DNA of 64,000 nt from Myxococcus stipitatus (lineage in GTDB: Bacteria > Myxococcota > Myxococcia > Myxococcales > Myxococcaceae), in the NCBI RefSeq assembly GCF_037414475.1, contig NZ_CP147913.1:7893501-7957500 (forward strand), read 5' to 3'. Each line of letters begins with the position of its first letter. The stretch's first letter is position 1. This document shows positions 7,995 through 16,801 of this stretch, piece after piece. The translations under genes and the position numbers were made by a program. Under the pieces are notes generated by a model, which was given only the letters and a program-made list of their open reading frames with translations, ran no database searches and was not told the DNA's origin.

Positions 7995-9641
7995 CTACTT
8001 CTTCTTCCGGTTCTTCTTCTTGTTTTCCTTCTCCCGCTTGCGGCGCTCCTTGATGGCGTCGCGGTCCTCGGGCTTGCCGCCGGAGGAGGGAGGGGCGTAG
8101 CCCATGAGGCGGGCCTTCGCCATGGCCGCCTGGCCCATGGGAGGCGTGTAGCCAGGCGCCACCTGCGGCAGCTGCATGGGCATTCCCATGCCCGGCATGC
8201 CGCCGCTCATCATCTTCTCCATCATCTTGGGGTCCCCGCCAAACATGCTGGAGAGGTCCATGTTCCTCATCTGCGAGAGCTGACCCAGCTGCTTGAAGCC
8301 CGGGATGCGGCCCAACAGACCTGGATTCTGGCCGATGGTCCCCATCACCTGCTGCATCATCCCGAACTTCTGCAGCAGCTCGCGAACGTCCTCCGGCTTG
8401 CGACCGCTGCCCTTGGCGATGCGGGAGATCCGGCTGGCGTTGATGAGGTCCGGCCGCAGGCGCTCCTTCGGCGTCATCGAGTCGTACATCGACTCAATCT
8501 TCGTGAGCTCCTTCTCGTCCGGATTGAGGTGCTCGGTGAGGTCCCCGAAGAGCGGGAACTTCTCCAACAGGTCCTTGAGCGGACCCATCTTGCGCACCAT
8601 TCGAATCTGCTCGACGAAGTCCTTCATCGAGAACTGGCCGGACAGGAGCTTGCGCGCGTCCTCCTCGGCCTTCTTCTCGTCGACGACCTTCTCGAAGTCC
8701 TTCATCAGGCCGACGATGTCGCCGAACCCGAGAATGCGGCCCGCGAGGCCCTCCGGACGGAACTCCTCGAGCTTGTCCATCGACTCGCCCATGCCGAGGA
8801 ACTTGATGGGCTTGCCCGTCACTTCCTTGATGGACAACGCCGCGCCGCCACGGGCGTCACCGTCCAGCTTCGTCAGGATGAAGCCATCCAGCGTCAGGCG
8901 CCGGTCGAACTCCGCGGCCGTGCGCACCGCGTCCTGACCAATCATCGCGTCGCACACCAGCAGGATGTTGTCCGGCTGGACGTTGGACTTGATGGACTCC
9001 AGCTCCGTCATCAACGTCTCGTCGATGGCGAGCCGGCCGGCGGTGTCGATGAGCACCACGTCGCACTTCTGCTCGCGCGCGGCGGCGTAGCCCCGCTTGG
9101 CCAGCTCGGGCGGCTGCACGCCGGGCTCGTGGTAGACGGGCACCTTGAGCTTCTCGCCGAGCACCTTGAGCTGATCCACGGCGGCCGGACGGTAGATGTC
9201 CGCGGCGACGAGCAGCGGCTTGCGCCCCTGCTGGAGCAGCCGGTTGGCGAGCTTGCCCGTGGTGGTCGTCTTACCGGAGCCCTGCAGACCCACCATCATG
9301 ATGCCGGTGAGTTGCCCCTTGGGCTTCAGGTTCAGGCTCGTGTCCACCGGCCCCATCAGCGCCTCGAGCTCGTCGTGGCAGATCTTGATGAAGTGGTCCA
9401 TCGGGCTGACCTTGCGCTTCTGGCCCGAGGCATCGGTGAGGCTGGTCTGGACGAGCTCGCCCACGGACTTCTCGCGAACGCGGGCGACGAACTTCTTCAC
9501 CACGTCGAAGGCGACGTCGGCCTCGAGGAGCGAGACGCGGATGTCGCGGAGCGACTCGTCGACCAACTCTGGTGTGAGCTCGCTCTTGCCGGCGAGGCGG
9601 TTCTTGGCGGCGCGGAAGCCCTTGGTGACGGTCTCAAGCAT
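7995..9641 (-). CDS. ffh: Signal recognition particle GTPase Ffh
   Basis: The protein has 548 residues. The N domain starts MLETVTKGFRAAKNRLAG. The G domain carries the P-loop GLQGSGKTTTTGKLA, DTAGR, and TKLDGDARGG with a GxGE after it. The Met-rich M domain (MRKMGPLKDLLEKFP ... Met-rich GGMPGMGMPMQ) binds 4.5S RNA and signal sequences. The tail is lysine-rich (KREKENKKKNRKKK). It targets ribosomes making membrane or exported proteins to FtsY. The start at 9641 gives the normal N-terminus; the frame is open far upstream without homology. A TATAAA-like box lies about 12 bases before the start codon on the minus strand. It is longer than the E. coli protein because of the Gly/Met/Pro-rich tail. 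Confidence 0.97.
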   Translation of the reverse strand: MLETVTKGFRAAKNRLAGKSELTPELVDESLRDIRVSLLEADVAFDVVKKFVARVREKSVGELVQTSLTDASGQKRKVSPMDHFIKICHDELEALMGPVDTSLNLKPKGQLTGIMMVGLQGSGKTTTTGKLANRLLQQGRKPLLVAADIYRPAAVDQLKVLGEKLKVPVYHEPGVQPPELAKRGYAAAREQKCDVVLIDTAGRLAIDETLMTELESIKSNVQPDNILLVCDAMIGQDAVRTAAEFDRRLTLDGFILTKLDGDARGGAALSIKEVTGKPIKFLGMGESMDKLEEFRPEGLAGRILGFGDIVGLMKDFEKVVDEKKAEEDARKLLSGQFSMKDFVEQIRMVRKMGPLKDLLEKFPLFGDLTEHLNPDEKELTKIESMYDSMTPKERLRPDLINASRISRIAKGSGRKPEDVRELLQKFGMMQQVMGTIGQNPGLLGRIPGFKQLGQLSQMRNMDLSSMFGGDPKMMEKMMSGGMPGMGMPMQLPQVAPGYTPPMGQAAMAKARLMGYAPPSSGGKPEDRDAIKERRKREKENKKKNRKKK

Positions 9642-9901
9642 GGGGGGCGCTTTATAACAGGGGGAAGGTGGGATGCGACGGTGGAGCGCATCCGGGCCGT
9701 CGAAGATTGAAGAGCCGGGCCTCGGCCCCCTCCCGCACGGGGCGGATGGGCGCCAAGACCCTGATTTCATCAACGCTCCCGAGGGGTTGGCGCATCCCCG
9801 GGCCCGTTCGCCCCCTGTCCCGCCGAAGGGGGATTCGAGCCACCAGGGGCCCTCCCACCCAGGGAAGGGGGCTCGGGGCGTGAAACGAGGCCCCCTGTCC
9901 C

Positions 9902-11065
9902 CTACCGCTTCACCTCCTGGTTGATGCTGAAGCACGGGAAGTAGTTGGTGTCTCCCGTGTGGTAGGCCTCGGCGAGCGCGGGCAGCTCCTCGAACGCGTG
10001 GATGCGAGGCCCCACGTCGGGCATCCAGCCGTGGGCCTCTCCAAAGGCCACCGCGTCCACGCCCTCCTGGTAGCGCGCGAAGTGGGTGTGGATGTGCTGA
10101 TGCCGGGACGCGCACTCCCGGGCGCGCAGGAGCGAGACGGCCATGCCCGCCTTCCAGCCCGCGGTGGCCATCACCCCCTGCCGGGCCAGGGCCTTGAGGC
10201 TGGCTCGATAGACAGGGGTGCCGATGTACTCGAGGAACACGTGGACCCTCTCTCCGCCCGTCCGGCGGGAGACCTCCGCGACGAACTCGGCTTCCGCGGT
10301 CAGGTAGCGCTCGCGGTAGCCCGCGTCCTTGCTCCAGCGCTCGGGCTCATAGCGCATGCCGCTGAAGTCCCTCCGGTCGATGGCCTCCAGCCCCGCCTCG
10401 CGAATCTCTTCCAGGTGCCAGGGGGTGCCCGACAGCATCACCGCGCGGCAGCCGTGGAACTGGGCGAGCTTGAGCTCCGCGAGCGTCGTGCCGCCACCCC
10501 AACCCCAGACATGGGGGGCCGGGCATTCGGCCTCGTTCACCTGGAGTCGGAAGGCACCGTAGGCGATTCGCCAGTTCGCCCAGGCGGTGACATGGCGGAC
10601 GCTGAAGGCGGCCCACTGGGCGGGCGAGTAGCGGCTGTTCTCGGGGAGGGGGATGAGCTGCCGTCCCTTGAGCTTCATCAACGTGGCCATGCACCCCATC
10701 TGGCGGGGCGCGTCGTAGCCCAGGGCCTTCACCATGTAGCCGTGGGCATCCGTCTCCCCGCTCGAGAACAACATCGCGAGCTGTCCGGAGCGGACCTGGG
10801 TGACGCGCCTCCCCGTCTCCAGCACGCGGACCACGCCCGCGTTGCCCAGGACGACCTCCGCTTCCAGCCGCGCCTTGCACACGTCGAGGGGCCGGCGCTC
10901 CAGCGCGTGCTCGGTATTGGCCTCCCAGCAGCCGAAGAGCGGCGCGGCGAGCACCTCGTCGTCCTGGATGGCCTCGACGGTGACGCGGGTTCGCGTCAGC
11001 TGGGCACGGCGCGGCTCACGTGTGCTGCCAGCGTGGATGACCCAGGCCTCGGCTTGATAGCTCAT
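9902..11065 (-). CDS. Medium-chain dehydrogenase/reductase of the biosynthetic island
   Basis: The protein has 387 residues. The N-terminal half is a GroES-like fold. The Rossmann nucleotide site is the glycine-rich VWGWGGGTTLAELKLAQ followed by a beta strand CRAVMLSG. This pattern is closest to the crotonyl-CoA reductase and zinc-independent quinone reductase side of the superfamily; no clear structural-zinc Cys cluster is seen. It is the last gene of the minus-strand island, 29 bases after the condensation-carrier gene, so it probably reduces a carrier-bound or released intermediate. The ATG at 11065 is preferred over an upstream one, because the extra 35 residues are Arg/Pro-rich and lack family character. 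Confidence 0.7.
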   Translation of the reverse strand: MSYQAEAWVIHAGSTREPRRAQLTRTRVTVEAIQDDEVLAAPLFGCWEANTEHALERRPLDVCKARLEAEVVLGNAGVVRVLETGRRVTQVRSGQLAMLFSSGETDAHGYMVKALGYDAPRQMGCMATLMKLKGRQLIPLPENSRYSPAQWAAFSVRHVTAWANWRIAYGAFRLQVNEAECPAPHVWGWGGGTTLAELKLAQFHGCRAVMLSGTPWHLEEIREAGLEAIDRRDFSGMRYEPERWSKDAGYRERYLTAEAEFVAEVSRRTGGERVHVFLEYIGTPVYRASLKALARQGVMATAGWKAGMAVSLLRARECASRHQHIHTHFARYQEGVDAVAFGEAHGWMPDVGPRIHAFEELPALAEAYHTGDTNYFPCFSINQEVKR

Positions 11066-11094
11066 GTTCGCAACCCCGTTGCGACATCGAGTGG

Positions 11095-12924
11095 CTACGG
11101 CGTGAGGTGCTCGCGGCGCTGGTGCACGGACGCGGGGGGGCGGGGCTCGGGGGTCCTCGAGCGCAGCCACCGTGCAATCAACTCGTCCGCCAGCACCTCC
11201 ACGTTCATCGCATCGAAGAAACGGGAGACCGGCATGTCGACGGACAGCTCGGTGCGGATGCGTCCGGTCAACTCGATGAGCCGGAGCGAGTCGAGCGCCA
11301 GCTCTTGTAGAGACTGGATGGGCGCGTCCGGGGGCTGACCTCCGAGCGCCACCTGGACGACCGTGCCGTGCAGATAATCCCTCATCAGCTTCCGGCGCTC
11401 CTCGGGGGCTGCCGTGCCCAGTGCCGAGATCACGTCCTCGGACACACGCGGAGCCCCCAACCTCGCTGAGCGCGCGAGTGCTCGAGCCGCAGGCGTCAAG
11501 CTCGATGCCTCTCGCCGGGCCCGTCCTGGCAGGAACGAGGAGAGCGCGCGCTCGGGGGCGGCGATGGCCTGGCGCAACACCGTCTCGAAGTCCTCGAGCA
11601 GCCGCGCTGCCTCGCGAAGCTGGAAGCTGTTGCGCGAGTACTCGAGCATCCCGGAGATGACCCCGTCTTCCTCATGGATCGCGAGGAAGAGGTCGAAGTC
11701 GCAGGTTCCGCCTTCGAACTCGAGGGGCGTGATGCGCAGGTTCGCGAGCTGGAAGGGGTGGCGAGGCGTGTTGTCGAAGGAGAAGAGGACCTGGGACAGG
11801 GGCTCTCCTCCCAGGTCGATTGCATCCATGAGCTGAACCGGCAGATCCTGGTGGGGAAGGGCGCCCACCAGGACTTCGCGCACCTGCTCCAGCAGTCGGC
11901 GGAAGCTCGGGTCGCCGCGCAGGTCGGCGGGGAGCACCATCAGGTTGACGAAGTAGCCCACGAGCCGCTCGGTCTCCGTCTGAGGCCGGTTGGCGATGGG
12001 GCTGCACACGAAGTGGTGCTCCTGCCCTCCCGCATATCGATGGAGCAATAGATGGAACGCGGCGAGCAACACCATGTGGACCGTGGCTCCCGCTTCGCGA
12101 GCGAACTGGAGTACGGCCCGCGAGAGCTCCGGTGCGAAGTGGAGGGACCGCCGGCCCAGCTCTCGGGTGCTGGATGCCGCGGCGTTCGCGGTCCGGGGGC
12201 AAGCGGTGAGTCTGGGACCCTGTAGCCGGTCCTTCAATCGCTCTCGCCAGTACGCTCGCAGCTCCTCGTGGCATGTGCCCCGAATCCACTCCCGTTGCCA
12301 GCGTGCGTGGTCCGCGCATTGGATGGGCTTGGCGGACAAGGGTGAAGCGAGGCCTTGTTGGAACGCGGCGTAGAGTTCCGACAGGTCCCGGAAGAGCAGG
12401 TCCAGGGACTCGTCATCACAGATGATGCGGTGGAATCCAAGCAGCAGGACATGCTCCTGTGCGTCCAGGACGAACAGCACTGCGCGGAACAACGTGTCTC
12501 GTTGCAGGTCGAACGCGCGCCAGGCCTCTTGAATGAGCGCCTCGCGCATCGCCACCTCTCGCTCCTCGAGCGTGGACACCTCGTCGCGGAGGCTGACGGT
12601 GGGAAACACGAAGGCGCCGGGCGCGCGGACGCGTTGGACCACCTGCCCGCGGCTGGAGCTGAACGACGTACGCAGGGATTCGTGCCGGTGCTCCAGGGCC
12701 TCCAGCGCCAGGCGCAGGGCTCGCCAGTCCAGTGGCCCCGTCAGGCGGAAGGCCACGGGCAGGTGGTACGCCGAGCCTCCGGGATTGGCCTGGTCCAGGT
12801 ACCACAGGCGCTCTTGCTGAAAGGACACGGGCGCGGACTCGGCGCGCGGATGCGCTACGAGCGGCGGGGCCTCCGCGCGCAGCGAGCGCAGTCGCTGGAA
12901 GGCCCTCCAGATGTCCGGATGCAT
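11095..12924 (-). CDS. NRPS condensation domain plus carrier domain
   Basis: The protein has 609 residues. A condensation domain occupies about 30-450: the first core motif SFQQERLWYLD is present at residues 34-44. The C3 position reads HRIICDD at 165-171 where active family members have HHxxxDG, so the second, catalytic His is Arg and the Gly is Asp. A peptidyl-carrier domain follows at about 515-595, with the phosphopantetheine Ser at 546 in LALDSLRLIEL. No adenylation domain is fused. The start codon overlaps the carrier-protein stop codon (TGATG), so the two are coupled. The altered active site suggests a non-catalytic, docking or epimerase-like role, or a dead enzyme. Confidence 0.82.
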   Translation of the reverse strand: MHPDIWRAFQRLRSLRAEAPPLVAHPRAESAPVSFQQERLWYLDQANPGGSAYHLPVAFRLTGPLDWRALRLALEALEHRHESLRTSFSSSRGQVVQRVRAPGAFVFPTVSLRDEVSTLEEREVAMREALIQEAWRAFDLQRDTLFRAVLFVLDAQEHVLLLGFHRIICDDESLDLLFRDLSELYAAFQQGLASPLSAKPIQCADHARWQREWIRGTCHEELRAYWRERLKDRLQGPRLTACPRTANAAASSTRELGRRSLHFAPELSRAVLQFAREAGATVHMVLLAAFHLLLHRYAGGQEHHFVCSPIANRPQTETERLVGYFVNLMVLPADLRGDPSFRRLLEQVREVLVGALPHQDLPVQLMDAIDLGGEPLSQVLFSFDNTPRHPFQLANLRITPLEFEGGTCDFDLFLAIHEEDGVISGMLEYSRNSFQLREAARLLEDFETVLRQAIAAPERALSSFLPGRARREASSLTPAARALARSARLGAPRVSEDVISALGTAAPEERRKLMRDYLHGTVVQVALGGQPPDAPIQSLQELALDSLRLIELTGRIRTELSVDMPVSRFFDAMNVEVLADELIARWLRSRTPEPRPPASVHQRREHLTP

Positions 12925-13223
12925 CAGGCGGACTCCCGCTCGCCGCGGCCGTGCATCCGCGAGAGCGTGAGGGTCCGGATGGCTCGCAGGCTGCAGAAGT
13001 TCTCCATCGAGATGTCGGAGGGGGCGATGGCAATCTCGAACCGCTGCTCGAGGAAGTTCACCATCCGGAAGATGCCTATCGAGTCGATGATTCCCCGGGT
13101 GATGAGACTGTTGTCTTCACCCAGCGCGGGGCCCCTGCTCCGGAAGAGGAACTCCTTCTCGATGTGCGCGCGGATGATGTTCCCGACCTGCTCCTCGGTG
13201 TAGCTCGCCACGGGTTCTTTCAC
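12924..13223 (-). CDS. Stand-alone acyl/peptidyl carrier protein
   Basis: The 99-residue protein has the phosphopantetheine site IIDSIGI (Ser48). The surrounding pattern (DNSLITRGIIDSIG, then FLEQRFEI and ENFCSL) is that of free carrier proteins that load an amino acid or C3 unit for oxidation, as in pyrrole-forming and methoxymalonyl systems. It follows the adenylation gene by 41 bases and overlaps the condensation gene by one base. Together with the neighbouring adenylation enzyme and dehydrogenase it forms a three-gene loading and oxidation cassette. Confidence 0.85.
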   Translation of the reverse strand: MKEPVASYTEEQVGNIIRAHIEKEFLFRSRGPALGEDNSLITRGIIDSIGIFRMVNFLEQRFEIAIAPSDISMENFCSLRAIRTLTLSRMHGRGERESA

Positions 13224-13264
13224 GGACGTTCACTCCGGCTTCGGGAAACACCCAATGGAAAGGC

Positions 13265-14842
13265 TCACACGAGCTGTCGCGCCTGCTCCTGGAGCCGGAC
13301 CTTGTCTTGTTTGCCTGTGGTGGTCCTCGGCAGGGAATCGCAGGTGTCGATGCGCGCTGGAATCATGAAACGGGGCAGGTACTCCGCGCAGTGCCGGCGC
13401 AGCTCCTGGGGGCTCACGCTCGCGTTGTCCCGCAGCACCACGAAGGCGCGCAGCTCATTGCCGGCGAGCTCGTCTGGCAGGGTCAGCGCGGCGCTCTCCA
13501 CCACATCCGGGTGCCGCAGGAGCACCTCTTCGATGGCGCTCAGCTCGATGCGATGTCCCCGCACCTTGACCAGCTCATCCCTGCGCCCCAACAAGTGCAT
13601 TACTCCGCCGCGCTCCCGCACGACGCGGTCTCCGGTGCGATAGGCGAGGGGGTGTCCTGGAACGGGGCCCAGCACCTGCCTCGTGTGCTCCAACTGACCC
13701 CAATATCCGCTCATCAGCGTGGGGCCCGCGACACACAGCTCACCTTCCTCGCCGTCCTCCGCCACGACGCCGTCATCGCGGACGATGAAGGCCTGGTCAC
13801 CGCAACACGCCTGGCCGATGGGCAACGGCGCGGAGCGGGACAGGTCGCCCAGCGTGACGCGATGGAACGTGCAGACGTTCGTCTCGGTGGGGCCGTAGAG
13901 GTTGAAGTAGCGGGGCCCGGGAATGGTGGCGATGAACTCCCGCAGGTACTTGATGGGGAAGACCTCCCCCGCGAAGAGCACGGTGCGCAGCCGAGGAAAC
14001 CGATGCCGCGACAGCTCGCCTCGTGTCACGAGCTGCGTCAGGACCGACGGCACCGAGTACCAGATGGCGATCTCTCGCGTCGCGATGAAGTCCGCCAGCT
14101 CCCGGGGAAAGACAGACAACGACGTGGGGACCAGGACGAGCGCGGCGGAGCCCTTCGCCGCGGCGAACACATCGAAGACAGACATATCGAAGTGGAAGGG
14201 GGCGTGACTGCTGACGTGGTCCCCGGGCTGGACGTCGGCCAGGGTGAATGCCCACTCGACGAAGGCGTGCGCCGCGCGGTGGCTGTGCATCACACCCTTG
14301 GGCTGTTCCGTCGTTTCGGAGGTGTAGAGGACGTAGGCGAGGTCCTCGGGTGTCGCCTCGGGGGCGGGCGTGACGGGCGCAGTGGGCTGTGTCCTCACGT
14401 CCTCCCACGTCAGCATGACGGGGGCCACGGGCCGTGGTGACGGAGTGAGCGGCTTGTTCGCCGCGTTCGCGTCCACCAGGAGCAGACAGCCCAGGGTCTC
14501 CACCTCGCGGAGCGAGTCGAACCAGGCGCGCGTGGTGAGAATGCCCGCGAGCCGGCAGTCCCGGACGATGAACTTCACCCGCCACTCCGGTGACGACGGG
14601 TCGATGGGGACATATGCCGCGCCGGCCTTGAGGATGCCGAACAGGCCCATCACCGACTCGAGCGACTTGTCCAGGTGCAGCCCCACGCGTGAGCCATGGC
14701 CAATGCCCAGCTCCCGCAGTGTCCTGGCGACCTGATTGGAGCCCCGGTCCAACTCCTCATAGGAGCACAGGCGCGCCCCGTCGATGACGGCCGTCTGCCT
14801 GGGGGTGGCCCGGGCGCTTTCAGAGAGATACTGAAACAACAT
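13265..14842 (-). CDS. Stand-alone adenylation enzyme, DltA/L-prolyl-AMP ligase type
   Basis: The 525-residue AMP-binding enzyme would activate an amino acid and load it on the free carrier protein. The substrate-pocket strand HAPFHFDMSVFDVF (213-226) and the WYSVPSVL motif (261-268) are hallmarks of the small DltA-like group that includes prolyl-AMP ligases of pyrrole antibiotics. The C-terminal Lys511 (TTGKQDK) is present. The phosphate-binding A3 motif is odd: YTSETTEQPKG at 173-183, with Glu at two positions normally occupied by Gly. It lies 15 bases after the dehydrogenase gene. Proline as substrate is inferred from gene company. Confidence 0.75.
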   Translation of the reverse strand: MLFQYLSESARATPRQTAVIDGARLCSYEELDRGSNQVARTLRELGIGHGSRVGLHLDKSLESVMGLFGILKAGAAYVPIDPSSPEWRVKFIVRDCRLAGILTTRAWFDSLREVETLGCLLLVDANAANKPLTPSPRPVAPVMLTWEDVRTQPTAPVTPAPEATPEDLAYVLYTSETTEQPKGVMHSHRAAHAFVEWAFTLADVQPGDHVSSHAPFHFDMSVFDVFAAAKGSAALVLVPTSLSVFPRELADFIATREIAIWYSVPSVLTQLVTRGELSRHRFPRLRTVLFAGEVFPIKYLREFIATIPGPRYFNLYGPTETNVCTFHRVTLGDLSRSAPLPIGQACCGDQAFIVRDDGVVAEDGEEGELCVAGPTLMSGYWGQLEHTRQVLGPVPGHPLAYRTGDRVVRERGGVMHLLGRRDELVKVRGHRIELSAIEEVLLRHPDVVESAALTLPDELAGNELRAFVVLRDNASVSPQELRRHCAEYLPRFMIPARIDTCDSLPRTTTGKQDKVRLQEQARQLV

Positions 14843-14857
14843 GGATGTGTTTCTCCA

Positions 14858-16003
14858 TCACAGGCCCATGGAACGGGCGACCAGCTCCCGCTGAAGCTCC
14901 GAAGTCCCCGAGTAGAGCCGGCTCCCCAATGCGTCGCGGACCTCTCGCTCCAACTCCGTTTCGGTGAGGTAGCCCAGCCCCCCGTGGAGCTGCACCGCGT
15001 CCAGGCTCGTCTGCACCCAGGACTCGCTGACGTGAAGCTTGACGAGCGAGGCCTCGAACATGGCCGAGCGCCCCTGCTGCTTGAGCCACGCGAAGCGGTA
15101 CAACATCCCCCGCGCGGTCTCGAGGCGCAGCTTCATCTCCACGAGCTTGTGGGAGATGGCCTGGAACCCGCCAATGGCCTTGCCGAACTGCTGGCGCTCC
15201 CGCGCGCGGCGGATGCAACGCTCCATCGTCCGCTCCATCGCGCCCAGCGCGGGTGCGAGGATGAGGCCGCGCTCGTACTCCATCATCTGCGAGAAGAGCG
15301 TCAGCCCCGCGCCCTCCTCACCCAGACGATTGGTGGCGGGAATCACACACGCCTCGAGCCGCAGCTCCCCCACGCTCGCCGTCCTCAACCCCATCTTGGG
15401 GACGGCGCGGTCCAGGTGAAGGCCCGGCTGTCTCTTCTCCACGAGGAAGGCGGTGAGCCCCTCGCTGCCCCGTGAGGGGTCTACCGTCGCGAAGACCACC
15501 AGCACGTCCGCGACGGGGCCATTGGTGACGAAGGCCTTGCGTCCCTGGAGGACGTAGGTGTCACCCTTGCGCGTGGCGGTCGTCCGGAGCGCGGCGACAT
15601 CCGAGCCGGCCTCGGGCTCCGTCATCGCATGGCCCCCCATCAACTTCCCGCGCGCGAGGCCCGGCAGGTAGCGCTCCTTCTGGGCCTCCGTGCCGAACAT
15701 CAGGATGGGCAGGGTGCAGGCCCACAGGTGCGCGCCCAGCGCGAAGAGCAGCCCGTTGTCGGCGCAGGCGTAGCCCAGACCTTCCAAGGCCTGCGCGGTG
15801 ACCGACAGCGACAGCTCGCTTCCGCCGTAGCGGCGGGGGATGGGAAAGCCCGCGGCGCCGAAGCTCGCCAGCCGCTTCCAGCCTTCCTGATTGAAGCTTC
15901 CTTGTGCATCCAGGGTGACCAGGTCGAAGACGAGCCGCTCCCGGGCGAAAGCGACCGCTGCCGTCTTCATCCGACGCTCGTCGGGGGTCCACGCGAAATC
16001 CAT
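14858..16003 (-). CDS. Acyl-CoA dehydrogenase-like oxidase (prolyl-carrier dehydrogenase candidate)
   Basis: The 381-residue FAD enzyme shows the family motifs: HAMTEPEAGSDVAALRT, the FVTNG strand, RRARERQQFGKAIGGFQ, and LHGGLGYLTE with a C-terminal SGTSELQRELVARSMGL tail. Beside a DltA-type adenylation enzyme and a free carrier protein, such enzymes usually oxidise L-prolyl-S-carrier to pyrrolyl-2-carboxyl-S-carrier (the PltE/CloN3 type). A FkbI-like role in methoxymalonyl-ACP formation is less likely because no FkbH partner is present. It is the first gene of the core operon. Whether the acyltransferase gene 800 bases upstream belongs to the same transcript is unclear. Confidence 0.8.
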   Translation of the reverse strand: MDFAWTPDERRMKTAAVAFARERLVFDLVTLDAQGSFNQEGWKRLASFGAAGFPIPRRYGGSELSLSVTAQALEGLGYACADNGLLFALGAHLWACTLPILMFGTEAQKERYLPGLARGKLMGGHAMTEPEAGSDVAALRTTATRKGDTYVLQGRKAFVTNGPVADVLVVFATVDPSRGSEGLTAFLVEKRQPGLHLDRAVPKMGLRTASVGELRLEACVIPATNRLGEEGAGLTLFSQMMEYERGLILAPALGAMERTMERCIRRARERQQFGKAIGGFQAISHKLVEMKLRLETARGMLYRFAWLKQQGRSAMFEASLVKLHVSESWVQTSLDAVQLHGGLGYLTETELEREVRDALGSRLYSGTSELQRELVARSMGL

Positions 16004-16419
16004 GCTGGGTTCTGCCTCCGCATCCCGTGGCGGCCTTCACGGGAGGCCTGGGAACGTGGTGCCATCACGTGTGAATGAGAAGAAACCAATGGAATACATC
16101 TCGTGGGGCCGCGATGATGCTTGTTCTTGACTTGAAACCGAGGATGAACCCATGGACAGGGAATGTCGTTCGTCCCTGAGTCCCGGGCCTGCGGCTCTTT
16201 CAGGACAATGAAAACTGCAATTCATTCCGAGTCTGAGAATTCAATGCGGGTGCACGACGATTCGAAGCCGACAAGACACCGGGGCGGGGCTCGCGGGTAG
16301 GAAGGGACGCGGCCGCTCATGTAAGTGTGGCTTTCCGGAAATTCGCTCTGCGTGTGGGTAGGTTTATCCACCCAACGCATGGCGCTCGTCGTCCAACATG
16401 TGCTCGAGGAGCCCCCCGG
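16004..16419. other. Gene-free spacer inside the biosynthetic island
   Basis: I see no coding region with family character on either strand. The segment has a lower G+C patch around 16070-16130 and probably holds the promoter for the minus-strand dehydrogenase operon, but no clear -35/-10 pair stands out. It ends at the truncated EcfT-like fragment. Confidence 0.4.
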
Positions 16420-16794
16420 CAAGTCACCCCGCCGCTCGTGGTGGCGATCCGCTTCTTGCCCTCATTGCAATATGAGCACGCCAGCATCCGGGATGCGATG
16501 CGGCTGCGCGGCGAGGCGCCCTCGCCGCGGCGCTTCCATGCGTACCCCGCGCAGACGCTGGAGCTCACCGTCATCCCGCTCTTGATGCGCGCGGTGAGAA
16601 TCTCCGAGGAACTCTCCATCTCCGCCCTCACGCGCGGGATGGCGCGTGAGGGCGAGAAGAGCTGGTACCCGCCGCTCGTGTGGACGCGGGCGGACACCCT
16701 GGGTTTCATCGCGACGGCGCTCGTGGGCGTGCTGCTCGTCGCCGTGGACCGCGTCGCGATGAAGTCCATGGGGGCTCGGGCGCGCACGGCCTGA
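16420..16794 (+). pseudogene. 5'-truncated EcfT/CbiQ transporter fragment
   Basis: The frame encodes about 125 residues resembling the C-terminal half of an energy-coupling-factor T component: RFLPSLQYEHASIRDAMRLRG (first A-x-x-x-R-G signature), AQTLELTVIPLLMRAV, then SALTRGM (second signature) and a final membrane helix (GFIATALVGVLLVAV). The usual N-terminal membrane helices are absent, and upstream sequence in this frame has no homology. It lies on the strand opposite to the biosynthetic genes and has no A or S component beside it. It is best read as a gene remnant, probably left when the island was assembled. Confidence 0.55.
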
Positions 16795-16801
16795 GCCTCG
16801 C

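Noticed and set aside
8529..9710. Long plus-strand open frame across ffh
   Set aside because: It is antisense to a clear SRP GTPase, with His/Leu/Glu/Ala-rich shadow composition and no motif.
9959..11338. Long plus-strand open frame across the reductase gene
   Set aside because: It is antisense to a recognised reductase and shows no family character.
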